DNA of 64,000 bases from Pestalotiopsis fici W106-1 (lineage: Eukaryota; Ascomycota; Sordariomycetes; Amphisphaeriales; Sporocadaceae), in contig NW_006917101.1 in NCBI RefSeq assembly GCF_000516985.1, forward strand, positions 1,790,834 through 1,854,833, written 5' to 3'. Below are positions 34,079-47,617 of the stretch, piece by piece. Made by a program: the position numbers and the translations under genes. Every line of letters starts with the position of its first letter. Positions within the stretch are counted from its first letter, which is position 1. Under the pieces are notes generated by a model that worked only from the letters and a program-made list of their open reading frames with translations, was not told where the DNA came from and made no database searches.

Positions 34079-35022
34079 TTACATGACGACACCAGAGTTG
34101 GAGGCAATACGCTGTGAAGAAAAGGTCAGTTTGAAAATTTGTCAAGCCGTTGTTGAGACGGGAGTAACTCACCGGCCAGAGCTCAGCAGCCTCCTTTCCG
34201 ACGGGACCGGTGATGGCCGAACCCTTCATCTCACCCTTGGGGTTGACGATGACGCCAGCGTTGTCCTCAAAGTACAGGAAGACACCGTCGGTGCGCTTCC
34301 AGGGCTTGGACTGTCTGATGATGACGGCGGGGTGGACCTTCTTGCGGAGCTCGGGCTTTCCCTTCTTGACGGTGGCCATGACCATGTCGCCAACACCGCC
34401 GGCGGGCAGTCTGTTCAGGCGGGCACCGATACCCTTGACGGAGATGATGTACAGGTTACGGGCACCAGAGTTGTCGGCGCAGTTCATGATGGCACCACTG
34501 TAGTGGAAATTCTTGTTAGTCCATGACCTCCTCAATCAGAATGTCGCGTTTGGGTGTGTCGTCGGAATCGGGTGTTTCGGTAATTGGTGTCAAGCCATTG
34601 CTTTCTGGAGAGGTAGAAACATACACGGGAAGACCGAGGGTCATCTTGAGCTTGCCACCGGGGGCACCACGCCTGAGAGAAACATGTTAGTCAGGAAGCT
34701 CCCAGTTGCACATTTTCGAAAGCTCCAATTGCTGCTCTGCTCTGCCCCGCGCGAGAAAATGTCTTTTCGGTAATGATCGAGTCGTAGTAGAGAATCTTGC
34801 TTGGGCGACAGGAATTGGACACAAAGATATCATCGCTATCGTTGCTGTTCGGAACCCTCCTCTTTCTTGGACCCTCCCGTCCATGCAAAAATTTCGCTTT
34901 TGTTGACGCCCCGCGATCGATCGCAGTTTCTGTTTCCACCAAGAGTCCTCCCACTGAGCCGGGACAGAGCAGTCGTAAAATCGAGAGAACCGTAAGAAAG
35001 GAACTTACGAGAGCTTGGCCAT
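34079..35022 (-). CDS. rpl23: 60S ribosomal protein L23 (uL14)
   Basis: Four exons on the minus strand: 35009-35022, 34625-34672, 34173-34497 and 34079-34111; 139 residues, the family's usual length. The first exon carries only MAKLS (its last codon split). The splices give [20 protein letters not shown], then [51 protein letters not shown] and [14 protein letters not shown], all invariant uL14 blocks. It sits at the subunit interface near the factor-binding site of the large ribosomal subunit. A first intron of 336 nt close to the ATG is common for fungal ribosomal protein genes. Confidence 0.97.
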
Positions 35023-36095
35023 TGCTGCTGATTAGTATGCGACGGAGATACGGGTGGTGATGGTGTCGTTGGGTGGTTGTCGCGGAAGGTTGTCGTGATG
35101 GTCTGGGGGGAGTCGATCACGAATTCGGGTTAACCTCGAGAAATTTGGTTTCTGTGGGAAGCCCTATCTTCTTGCCAAGTGAATTTTCGGGGAGGACCCA
35201 TTGCACGTGCGATAAGATAAGAAGCTTGGGCGGTACGTACTCTTTTTGGATGAGGGAGCACTGAGAAATCTTGGCACCGTCTAGTCTCCAAAAAACTTTG
35301 CCTTACTAATTGAGCCAGTGCCAGCTGCTGTCGGTCGCACCGCCACAAGTCATCAGCCACGGTTCGTTAGTCGAAGCGAACGGCTTTTGACAAGTTCATA
35401 TTGGCCAAAGCAACGGGGCATATCCAAAGTCTATTCGTGTGGAGAAAACTTATATCATATGCATCCCTTTGCTACAAAGTAGTGTTTTATGGTTATTCAC
35501 GAAAACGTGACGCATAACACTCTTTTATGAAACCGAAAATTGATATTTTTCAGTTGTCAAATGGCCTAGCTTCCTGCTGGCCATATTTATCCAAACATTG
35601 CGAGTCCCCAAATATATCTCCTTTTGCGGTTCATTGCTAAACACCACCATACTCGTCACTCGCGCCCACCTGCGGCTACTAACAAACTAGCCATTCCATG
35701 TCCATGTCAGTCATAAAAAGGCGTCCGTGTCAATGCAGCTCGAGATACTCAGGATCATAAACTCGTCAGGTCACAATTCGACAAAATAGCATTAGACTTC
35801 ATTTGCCATGAAAATAACAGGAAACTATTTACAGCCGAGAAATAACACAATAATGGTCGTGATGATTTGTAGCGAGTTTTCAACTCTACAACAGAACAAC
35901 TATACCTAACGCAATCGCTCGAAGCTGCCGCTTTCGTTTAAACAAACCAATGACCATGCTGAAAATTCTAGCTTTTTTCCATGAGCTAGGTCCGTAACGC
36001 CTTTCCTGCAGTCATGACTTCACTACAATACAGACAAAACCAATTATACTTCCTACATAGGGTTGGACTCGGTCGAGTAGACTGGCTATTGAGGT
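35023..36095. other. Promoter of rpl23 and 3' flank of the histone deacetylase
   Basis: About 1.07 kb. The rpl23 leader lies at the left and the HDAC 3' UTR at the right. No further gene seen. Confidence 0.5.
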
Positions 36096-38256
36096 TTACT
36101 CGGTCGCCTTATCCTTTTCCTCATCGCCTGTCTTCTCTTTGCTCTCGTCTGCAGGCTTGGAGCTGGGTTCCTCAGGCTCGGCAGGCTTGGGCGCTTCATT
36201 GTCCTCGGCAGGCTTTACCTCGGTCTTTGGCTCGTCGACATCCATTGCGTCCTCTGGTGCCTCCGGAGCCTTGGCTTCCTGAGCATCGCTTGCAGGCTCG
36301 GCGGGCTTGTCCTCTGTGGCTGGCTCGGTAGGCTCCTTTTCAGTAGTTGTCGTTTCAGCAGTCATGGCCGCCTCGGGGGCCTTTGATTCGGCGGCCTTGG
36401 GGCTTTCAGCAGGCGCATCAGGCTTTGGCGAGCCAGCCTCCTCTTCCTTAACGTCGGTTTTCTCTGGGGCCTTGGGGGCTTCCTCGGTTTCCATATCAAC
36501 GTCGCCATCTCCATCGGCATTGCTCGCGGCGACTTGAGCATTCTTCAACTGTTCCTCCTGGGCTGCAATGCCTTCCGGCTCGGCCTCTTTTTCAGGCTGG
36601 GCATCCTCCATAACCTCATCGAGCTCCTTGGACTTGATGACAGTGTCGGCAGTGTTGCCGTTTGTCGGAGTCGGGGCAGCGCTTTCGTCGTCCAGGTCGG
36701 ATTTTTGATAGTCGGTGAATTGTCGCTTTTGTCCGGCAGCGCTTCCGTTCTGGGGATGCACGCCATTGGCTCTGTCGAGCTCCTCATTATCACTCTCTTC
36801 ATACTCGTTCTCACGCTCCCTCTGATTCTCCCATTGCCGCTGTGTCATGCGGACATCCTTGTTCTCGTCTTCGTCAAGATCTTCCAACTCAGCTTCCTCC
36901 TCTTCTGTCATGGTCTGAGGAAAGTCAGGGGGCACATCCTGCATCTGCACAGAAGGCACATGAGCTGTTCTCTTCAGATTCTCAATGAGCTGGTTCTTGA
37001 TTTTTTCGAGGTATTCAGGGCTGTTGGCATTTTCCATGTTGGATGCACGGACTGCCAGTTCGTAATCCGGTCCATAGTACTAGGCAATATTAATATCAGA
37101 AGAAACCACATGCAGAAAGGGAAGAGGGACAGTTACTTACCTCGTAATATTCATTAAAGGGTAGAGTCTTGGGCATGTTGGCATCGACTAACAATCCGGT
37201 CTCGAAGGCCCAAGTGCGGGCAACGTTGCGCATCGTGTAGCCACCTCCTCCGAGGACCAGGGTGGGAAGGTTGAAGCTCTTGACAAACTTGACGCAGTTT
37301 GCGTGACCCTCCATACTCAGGTTGAAGCAGCCGAGACGGTCTCCAGACAAGCTGTCACCGCCGCATTGCAGGACCACGGCGTCAGGCGAGTAGAATTCCA
37401 TGACAGAAGCAATGACGGGCTCAAAGACAGACTTGTATGTGGAGTCATCGATGCCGTCTCGAAGGGGGAAATTGACAGCATAGTATTTGCCTTGGCCGAT
37501 ACCAATGTCGCGCAGTTCACCGGTTCCAGGAAAGTACTCGCCGTACTTGTGGAAAGAAACGGTCATGACTCGATCGGTCGTGTAAAAGGCCTCCTCCACA
37601 CCGTCTCCATGGTGGACGTCGATGTCGATGTATAGGACGCGCTTGTTGAAACGCAGGAGTTCAAGAATACCCAGCACAATGTCTGGCGCCGAAGGGTTAG
37701 CATGATCGTGACATGGGATGCGACAAGGATTGCGTTGTGTATTGTACGTACCATTCACGTAGCAGAAACCACTAGCCTCGCTCTTCTTGGCGTGATGAAG
37801 ACCTCCTGCCCAGTTGACAGCAATGTCACACTTTTGGCGGTTGAGTCGGGCTGCGCCCTCCATGCTGCCTCCTGCACTGATGCCGCAAAACTCAAAGAGG
37901 CCATCGAAAACGGGACAATCGTCTCCGACGTTGAACTTTGACTGCTCGCGTTGATAACTCTCCATGTTCTCGGGGCTGACCTTTTGCAGGAAATCAATGT
38001 ATTCGTCCGTGTGGAACTGGGTCATTTCGAGCCGTGTGGCAGGCTTGGCTCGGTAGATTTCCATCTTCTTGTAGACGCCATAGTTCATGATCAAACTGTG
38101 GGCGAGACGTATTCTGTGTGGCTTCATGGGATGACCGGCAACGTAGGCGAAATTTCCAATGTCCGAGTCGTAAAAGTAGGCAACCTTCTTGGGCGAAGCG
38201 CTGCCGAGCGCGATACCATTGCCATTGGCAATGTCGACGGGGGCGGCTTGCGCCAT
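36096..38256 (-). CDS. rpd3: Class I histone deacetylase, RPD3/RpdA type
   Basis: Exons 37752-38256, 37141-37682 and 36096-37079 (minus strand); 676 residues. Zinc-dependent removal of acetyl groups from histone lysines in Sin3/Rpd3-type repressor complexes. Catalytic signatures: the [19 protein letters not shown] block (His154/His155), [18 protein letters not shown] (Asp190/His192), [11 protein letters not shown] and LGGGGYT. The first intron (69 nt) is a multiple of three without a stop, so unspliced sequence would insert 23 residues inside the active-site region. The C-terminal 270 residues beyond the catalytic domain are very acidic and Pro/Ala/Glu-rich ([19 protein letters not shown]); a long C-terminal extension is typical of RpdA-type enzymes in filamentous fungi. 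Confidence 0.97.
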
Positions 38257-40072
38257 GATGGCTCTCGCGATGATCGACAGACGCAAGTAGGTAGGGGGAT
38301 TGCTGATGGGGCACAAATGAATTCAAGAATTTGCTTTCGACGAGTAGGTTTTTTTCAAGAGACGCGTGGCGACAACGCGTGAAAAGCCAGAGCCTTCTCG
38401 TGATGGTGCGCAAACAGAGGCGACTCGTCGAAGATTGTAGAAATGGGTAAAAGACGAAGCTTCAATCGGCTGGCCCTGGAGCTTGCATGGCAGGGAAAGG
38501 CGACGCCGGGGCCCCACACCGTTCTCATATGTTGCCGCTGATTGGCTTCCCAATTGAGCCAGGCCGTGGGCCCATAGACGGACTGTTTTGTCCAATAGAT
38601 AAGTCATGATATGCCCCTCTGAGTTGAATTGTCCAACTTGGGGTTTTGTAAGCAAGCAACTAGGTTGAGAACTGAACCTTGTAATTGCTGTGAACTCGAA
38701 GTAAAGCCTCGAGAACTTCTCGATTCGGAGGAGCAAGAATGCAGGTCATTATCTAGTGCAGAGCCGGCAAGTGCTATTCTCACTCTGGCATTGCAGACAC
38801 ATTGCTAAACCATGCATTTGTTCACATTAGATGTTATGGTTTCCTTACTTCCGCTAAGCAACATGACAAATTTCGTGGCAGCATCGAATTACCTACCTGT
38901 TCTGTAGTGGCATGAAGTTTAAATATATATATATAATATGCAGATTCGAGCTTATTGTCACAAATGCCGAAGATTTGGACAACGCAACATGATAACCTAT
39001 ACAGCTCACGACTACACTACCGACGCTAGGCGGGTATGATAGGCAATGTTGAAGCTGAAAGATTGTATTTTATTGTACTGGTTCGACCAACTGGTAACGA
39101 TGCTGAGGAATATGCCCCACTATTGTCCGCCATATACCACCTAGCACTCGGCCAATCCCCTACCAATCCGAGACGATCCGAGGGTTGTGATAATGCTGTA
39201 GGAATCTATTTTAACCTCAACCTTACACCTCACCCATTGCCTCACCCATTGCCTCCTCCCAAATACTTTTTGTACCCTCTATTGACCTGCCGCCACCAGC
39301 TCGTCTGGCTTGACCCGGTGCAACCTGTGGTGATTTATAGGGGTTCTGGTATTTTGGTGGTCTTGTCTTAGTGCTATTGATTTTCTTCTTAAGCATCGTC
39401 GGTTTCGAACGTGTGGCCTTAAGGAAACGGCGGCTGGCGTTTTTGTTATATCCCACTCTTATCACCATAAAAGATTGTATTTAGCTGCTGCTTCTGCCAA
39501 CTGGTGATTGATGCTTAGGAACATGCCCCACAATTGTCCGCCATGTACCACCTTACAAAGCCCATAATAAAAGCATCTTGCATCTGATCTTTTACTGGAT
39601 CCACATTACATCATCTATACTTTGTCAATGTCTACAGCGGTTTCAATCCCGAGCACAAATCCCAATAAGAACAGTCATGTCAGTTGGTAATTTTCCGTTC
39701 TGTAAAAGGAGATTGTTATCTGCTCCTACCCTTTTGGTATCGACCTCGGGAGTGTCGCGAGATCACGAACCGCAGCTACCAGTTGTACAACCCCGATAAA
39801 GTCGGCATTCATACCTACCGACTAGGTTTATAAGCGCTATGATACCCCACCTCGACAATGCGCCCTTCGTGTCACGGTGTAATCAAATGCCCGCTTACAC
39901 GTAGCTGCCCTTCATCTACTTGCACATAAAACATCCCTGTGATCGCTCATGTTCGCGTGGAAATCAACTGCTCTTTTTATGCGTAATCATATGATACCAC
40001 AAACTTTCCGACAGACTCCTGTAAACAACCTAAAGACGGCACAATCCGACTGATATTCCTGCTCCTGTCGCC
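38257..40072. other. 1.8 kb intergenic region with an imperfect direct repeat
   Basis: No gene supported. Contains an AT microsatellite at about 38922-38938, a short tandem of TCACCCATTGCC at about 39231-39254, and the direct repeats listed separately. Confidence 0.5.
39058..39556. repeat. Pair of imperfect direct repeats (about 85 bases), 410 bases apart
   Basis: Copy 1 is about 39059-39146 and copy 2 about 39468-39556. Shared blocks are AAAGATTGTATTT, CCAACTGGT, GATGCT.AGGAA and ATGCCCCAC.ATTGTCCGCCAT followed by ACCACCT. Overall identity by eye is about 75 percent. They could be the ends of an old mobile element or a local duplication; no coding frame lies between. Confidence 0.6.
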
Positions 40073-40998
40073 ATGTCTGCAGAAGGGACCATCATCCTCT
40101 ATGACCTGCCCAGCCAGGAGCCCTGTCGAGCCTGGTCTTTGAACCCTTGGAAGAGTATAGACTCTTGAATCCATGAAATAGACCTAATCTAACTTGATTG
40201 GCAGCTCGTTTGCTCCTAGCATTCAAGGATCTTGATTACAAGACGGAATGGGTGGGTTTATTATTGGCCAAGATGATAAAGCCCGTCTAGATACTAATTC
40301 ACAACAGGTTGAGTACCCAGATATCAGACCCAAGTTTGAGGAACAGTGAGTACAAATGTATTCCATTACGTTATCTAGAAGAGACAACTAACTGTGATAG
40401 CTTCCCTCTACCTGAGGGTGTGAGTCTCTACACAATCCCTACTGTCAAATTCCCCGATGGCAAGTACATTATGAACTCCAAGGACATTGCCCAGTACATT
40501 GAGGAGCAATACCCGGAACCAAGCATCCACCTCGACTCACCTTACATTCGCAAAGTCATGATCGAGATTTCAGCCCTCTTTGACCACACGCTCGGCCGCA
40601 GTCTCTACGGCGTCGTCCTGGATCGAATCCCAAGCCGCGTACTGAACCCGCGCAGCGCCGAGTACTGGATCAGAACCCGCTCCGAGATTGTCGGCAAGCC
40701 TCTCGGAGAGATGACCGCAGAAGAGCGGGGCGGCAAGGTGCTGTGGGACAATGCGGTCAAGAACATGGCCGAGCTTACCCGCCTGCTCAAGGAGAACCCA
40801 GATGGTCCTTTCTTTGAGGGCAAGACTGTAACGTATGCTGACTTTTACTGGGTCGGCTTCTTGTTGTTCTTCAGGAGACTGGGCGAGGATGTGTTCCAAA
40901 AGCTCATCAGTGTCAGCGGTGACGTGGAGGGCAGCGAGAATGTGCACTTGAAGCTGCTCGAAGCTTGCAAACAGTGGTCCGAGAGGGACGATCACTAA
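40073..40998 (+). CDS. Glutathione S-transferase-like protein
   Basis: Exons 40073-40154, 40205-40251, 40308-40345 and 40401-40998; 254 residues. The spliced N-terminus reads MSAEGTIILYDLPSQEPCRA, then NPWKTRLLLAFKDLDYKTEW and VEYPDIRP, a thioredoxin-like GST N-domain. IPTVKFPDGKYIMNSKDIAQ is the beta3-beta4/glutathione-site block (cis-Pro in TIPT, Ser in the NSKDIA position). The C-terminal helical domain includes GPFFEGKTVTYADFYWVGFL, typical of GST_C. It belongs to the fungal GST-like group often found in accessory clusters. First gene of the 40-50 kb accessory block and transcribed away from the rest. Confidence 0.85.
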
Positions 40999-41052
40999 GC
41001 AATAGTCTGGTACGGATGTAGAAAGAGGATCTTCTCATCAATATTAAAATCA

Positions 41053-42393
41053 CTATGCTGAAGGAAAGAATCTGTTTGACGGCCGTTCTAGTCCGAGGTG
41101 GTCTCGCAGCGTCTCTCCTTCGTAATCTTGCCTAAAGATGCCCCTCTTTTGTAATTCAGGAATCAATCGCTCGGCAACATCATCGAGTCCCTGGGGCAGA
41201 TAGGGAAACACCACATTGAAACCGTCCGATCCTTCTTCCACAAGCCACTTCTCCATCTCATTGGCGACAGACTCGGCTGTGCCCACGAATGCGAGACCAG
41301 AGTAGCCACCATATCTTTGAGCGAGCTGACGCACCGTGAGACCTTCAGTAGCCGCCAACTTTAATACACCCTCTCGGCCCGACTTGCTGGCATTGGTCTC
41401 GGGGATATCCGCCGGCAGAGGCGCATCAGGCTCAAACTGGGACGCATCCGTTCCCAAGGAAATCGATAGCGAGGCAATCGAGCTCTCGTAGCTAACCAGA
41501 CTATCCAACTTTAACCGCTTTGCTTGAGCCTCCTCGACCGTGTCGCCAATCACTATAAACGCCGCCGGGAGCAGCTTGATACTTTCCGGGTCCCGGCCCG
41601 CTGCCTTGGTGCGACCCTTGATATCCGCATAGAACGCCTTGCCAGCCTCGAGATCCCGAGGCGCACAAAACACCACCTCGGCCGTCTCGGCCGCGAGCTG
41701 CCTCCCGGGCTCCGACTGGCCGGCCTGGACAATGACGGGCCAGCCCTGCGGCGGCCGGGCAATGTTGAGGGGCCCGCGCACCGACAGCTCGGGCCCTTGG
41801 TGGTCGAGGACGTGCATGCGCGCCGTGTCGACAAAGACGCCGCTCTCGACGTCGCGCACAAAGGCGTCGTCGGCAAAGCTGTCCCAGAGCCCCGTGACCA
41901 CGTCGTAGAACTCGCGGGCCCGGGCGTAGCGCTCCCCGTGCTCGACGTGCGCGTCGAGGCCAAAGTTGCGCGCCGCGTCCGGGTTGGCCGTCGTGACTAT
42001 GTTCCAGCCGGCGCGGCCGCCCGATATATGGTCCAGACTGGCGAAGCGCCGGGCAATGTGGTACGGCTGGTCATAGGTTGTGGAAGCCGTGGCGACCAGA
42101 CCGATGCGTCTCGTCAGTGCCGCCAGCGCCGAGAGCAGAGTAAAGGGCTCAAACGACGTGACCGTGTGGCTGCGTCGCAGCGCGGCGTCGGGCATGTTGA
42201 GCACGGCTAGATGGTCTGCCATGAAAAAGGCGTCGAATTTGGCCGCCTCGAGCTTTTGCGCAAACGATACCAGGTCGGCGAAGTTGAAGTTGGCGTCTGG
42301 GTGCGCCCCCGGGTATCGCCATGCTCCCGTGTGTAGACTCACGGGACGCATAAAGGCGCCGAGGTGGAGCTGCTTCTTTTTGGTTTCTGCCAT
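41053..42393 (-). CDS. FMN-dependent monooxygenase, bacterial luciferase-like (NtaA/SnaA/DszA family)
   Basis: Intronless, 446 residues. Flavin-dependent oxygenase using reduced FMN from a separate reductase. Visible signatures: LHLGAFMRPVSLHTGAWRYP at the N-terminus, KFDAFFMADHLAVLN, the TYDQPYHIARRFASLDHISG block, RAGWNIVTT, NFGLD and GPLNIARPPQGWPVIVQAGQ, all typical of the nitrilotriacetate/dibenzothiophene-sulfone monooxygenase group, and the family's usual length. Lack of introns and a GC-rich coding stretch (41600-42350) differ from neighbours; together with a mostly bacterial family this is compatible with old transfer, but ascomycetes often carry such genes. Substrate cannot be read. 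Likely part of the cluster with the esterase and transporter. Confidence 0.9.
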   Translation of the reverse strand: MAETKKKQLHLGAFMRPVSLHTGAWRYPGAHPDANFNFADLVSFAQKLEAAKFDAFFMADHLAVLNMPDAALRRSHTVTSFEPFTLLSALAALTRRIGLVATASTTYDQPYHIARRFASLDHISGGRAGWNIVTTANPDAARNFGLDAHVEHGERYARAREFYDVVTGLWDSFADDAFVRDVESGVFVDTARMHVLDHQGPELSVRGPLNIARPPQGWPVIVQAGQSEPGRQLAAETAEVVFCAPRDLEAGKAFYADIKGRTKAAGRDPESIKLLPAAFIVIGDTVEEAQAKRLKLDSLVSYESSIASLSISLGTDASQFEPDAPLPADIPETNASKSGREGVLKLAATEGLTVRQLAQRYGGYSGLAFVGTAESVANEMEKWLVEEGSDGFNVVFPYLPQGLDDVAERLIPELQKRGIFRQDYEGETLRDHLGLERPSNRFFPSA

Positions 42394-42809
42394 ATTCTCT
42401 CTTGGTACAATAGTTGCTCCCTGTAACTATTCTAGACTACTATAGATGGGTCTCGGTGTCTTTTATGGTATTATAAAGTGATTCTATCCCTTCAGTCGGA
42501 GGCTCCGGTTCCAGATGCATTATAACACGAATGGCGCGATTGGTGCGGAGAATGGCGTATAGTTCCGGATTATAAATCTGTGTGGAGATTTCACCCGGAC
42601 CTGAACGGAGGTGAGTATAATCTTTTTGCACAGCTTACGGCCACATGATATGACCATGCTAACCTCTTTAGCAAAAGTCACCAAATTGACTACTGATGCA
42701 CATGACCAGGCAAAAGACTTGGCTTTCTGCAAGGTAAAGAACGAAAACGACCGATTTCCATACGGACCATAATGGCTAGGACTGTATATGTTTGCTAATA
42801 CAACCCCTC
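42394..42809. other. Short intergenic region
   Basis: About 415 bases between the monooxygenase start and the esterase stop, same strand: 3' UTR of one and promoter of the other. Nothing more seen. Confidence 0.5.
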
Positions 42810-44514
<1,705 letters not shown>

Positions 44515-45212
44515 GTTGACCAGCTTCTCTTCGGGTTTCACAATGTGTCTCTTAAAGGGGAGGAGGTTCTGAAGACGCTGTGCAAGGTCTCACGACAACA
44601 CGACGAGTCCTGGAAACAAGGCCATCCCCCTCAAATTGCATCCGATTCATGTCTAGCCCATTATATAATAATAACTATCTTTCCACAGATCCCAACCACC
44701 ATGATCAGCATTCTGCAATCGGCTTAGCTTTGGCGGGAGCCGACACTTAGTCGAGACTTGGCAGTCCAGATAGACTATATGCGGGTAGAACAAGGGACCG
44801 GACCAGCAGTTCGTTGGATGTAGTACATCGATCGGAGAGCTTCTGCAAATCGCTTATTCGCTAAGTGTCAGGGTCCTTTTACCGGCTGCGTGGTCACATT
44901 TGGTGGAGAGGCCAGGTCGTTTAGCTGGCTGTTGAGGGGGAAGAGGGGGCGTTCAGCAGCGGGGCAAAGTGTCGACAAGGAGAATGAGCTGTGATGCGAG
45001 TAGATTTCCATTTTCGGAAGGTCAGGCCCCCAAAGTGATTTATTCGCCGTAGGTAGCATAATATGCATGTGTGCAACTATACATGTGCTATCAAGTCGGC
45101 TGTCAATGCTTTGGAAGTATTATAATCTATACTTGTTTATAACAGAGTAGTGTTGATTGTAGAGATTAGCTTGATTTGTTTCGAAACTCCGGGCCCTTCT
45201 TTGATTGTACTT
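44515..45212. other. Intergenic region between esterase and regulator
   Basis: About 700 bases: promoter of the esterase and 3' end of the regulator gene, both on the minus strand. No further gene seen. Confidence 0.5.
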
Positions 45213-47617
45213 CTAGAAAAATGAATTTGCACCGTCAAGGTCATCGAATGACATATCAATCATAAACTCATCCCACATCTTCCAAGATTGATCCCATGGA
45301 CTATTGGGTGCACAGTCCGTTGTGGGAGCTGATGTGACCTGTTCTCCAAACAACGAGGTTTCTTCTGGTGAAGGATACACTGGTCCGGACTGTTCCAATT
45401 GAGTTTCGACCATATTGAATGCTTGTAATGGCAAATTTGTAGGTATCGCTTGATTGCGATCATCATAGTCTCTTGGGTCTGTAGCGCTTCGTGGGGTATC
45501 TGCCACTAACAAGCCCTCGAGCTTCTCGCGCGTTCGACGCATGAGTTTACCCAAGGGACCTTTCAATGGCTGGCCGCTGTTTCGCATAATAAGTCTTTCG
45601 TATCTTTGGTACAGCGATTTGATGAGTGTCCACGCATGACAGACCAGAGCCTGATCAGGGCACACATAGCACTCTGCAATGGCGACGGCTAGAATGTGCC
45701 ATTGTATAGAGACCATCCAGCGGTAGTTCTCGCCGCGTGAATCGGTATGCATGAGCTCCATCTTCTCCAAAGCCTTGACAGTCTGCTGCAAGACTTCCGT
45801 ATTGTCCTTGGCGCGAGGCGGAGCAGGCTGCCTGGTGGCCTCGGCGCGGTAGAGTGGACGAAGGGCAGACAGGCGAGCACCCGCTACGAATAGTTGTGTA
45901 CCATGCCAGACGAACCAAGCATATGACGAGGACTCGGGGTCACAGAAATGCAACAGCTTGAGGGCGCTTTGCTCAAATTCCTGAACGTGCTGTTGTGCCA
46001 CTTCCCAGTCAAGTCGGATACCTACAGAAGACGATGGGGCATTATTGCTTCCATCGCCCATCCGCCGTCCAAAGACCAGCAAATGGAATTTGACCAGCGC
46101 ATAACTGATGTCGGTGATACCTTCTCTGTCTGAAACAGGCCCATGTGTATTTGTACCAAAGTCAGCATCGTTGATATGCCTAATAAACGGCAAAGAAGGC
46201 GTTATTTCCTCTAGTGGAACAATTGGCTTCGATGCTTGGGCAAGGGCATTTTGAAAGTCCATCAAACATATGGTGAGCCATAAGCGTTTTCGCATTTGTT
46301 GTTCGAAAAATGATACAGATGTACTGCTCGAGAAATTCAGGTGTAAGCGAAGCCCTTGAGCGATTCTAACGGCTGTAGCCAACAAGGTCCAAACGGCTCG
46401 GGAACGTTCTCCTACGCCCCGCGCAACCTATTATTCCGCGTCAGCCAGGCTCAGAGATGATGTAGAAGATAAGCTTGGATGCTCCTTCAATGCTCCTTCA
46501 TCCACTCACCAGATATAAAATGAAAGCTTGAAGGACAGTGATATCCCGAGTGGTCAAGAGCCCCGACTTTTCAAAAGCAACCTCGCACTCCCGACGGCAG
46601 TTACTCATGAGCTTCTCTTTCTCCACATTAAGCATTTCTGCACATTTGGTCTCTGCCATGCTGCTAATGGCCAAGTAGCATACTGACGCGCCGAGTGCAT
46701 CCGTCGATGGATGTCTCCTAGGGTATTTCAGGTAGTCTTGCCCATGCATCATCCAATTAGCCAGTGATGATCGATGAAGTATCTTGATAATCTTTGTATC
46801 TGTTAGCGCTATTATCAGATTCACATCATTCTGATACTCACCGGGTCTACTTGGCGCAGATAAACTTCGCATAGTTTGGCAGAAGCATCCTTGTCAAGGT
46901 GCAAGGGAAGCAGTCGACCCAGTGAAGGAGTACTCGTTGCAATTCCAAGAGCCACAAGCCCACCATCCGGGTTTCGAGATTGTGTGTGATCTGAGGCTTG
47001 AGCGATTTCGTTGTCAGCTTCTCCAGGATTTAATGATACTATATCTCGCAACTGCTCCACCTGAACAGACAGTCAGCAGGTAATCCTGTCATTGCCAGCA
47101 GACGGTTCAAGTTTGCCTCCATGAACGTTCTGGGTCAAGGTGCAAAGTGCTGATTAGTCTAGGATGGGAGAACTTTGTGTAATCAATTATGAGTGACGGG
47201 CTTGTATACCTCTTGAACTAGATCTTGCCAAAACTCATCTGGCCCTTCCTGGCTCCTAGGTCCATCAGATACGGTGGGCTGTGTTGATGGTAACGTGGTA
47301 CGAGATCCGCTCATGCTCTGGACCAACCTTTCCAGCCTTCGTATCCTAGCTTTGAGCTCTTCGTGCGTCTCGTCAGTATGATGAACCTCTCCGTTCCCCG
47401 GCGAGGATGCCGGCGATGGCAACGCAGCTGCATTGCGGATCCGCGCTGCGTGTCGCCCCCTGGGCAGTCGAAGGCGGTGCACGGCAACACAAGCCACGCC
47501 CGCCGTCCGGCAATGGGAACATGGCTGTTGTTTGTCGCATTTGATCTTCCGGTCGCGGCAGAGCTCGCAGCTAAGTTGCGACGGTGCTCGGTTTGAAGTC
47601 TGATTAGATGGAGCCAT
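45213..47617 (-). CDS. Zn2Cys6 fungal transcription factor
   Basis: Exons 47210-47617, 46842-47060, 46510-46791 and 45213-46427 (minus strand); 707 residues. The binuclear zinc cluster has exact spacing CX2CX6CX5CX2CX6C (Cys17, 20, 27, 33, 36, 43), followed by basic and heptad sequence (LKARIRRLERLVQSM) for dimerisation. The middle region is the fungal-specific transcription factor domain: VDPIIKILHRSSLANWM across the second splice, and RSRAVWTLLATAVRIAQGLR after the third. Most such domains bind CGG-containing sites. It sits between the esterase and the divergent MFS carrier, the usual place for a pathway-specific regulator. The second acceptor was chosen by phase (ACAAAG, giving VDPIIKIL). 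Confidence 0.93.

Noticed and set aside
34673..35008. snoRNA inside the first rpl23 intron
   Set aside because: A box-C-like GATGAT was seen on the coding strand, but no matching full C/D box pair with end complementarity.
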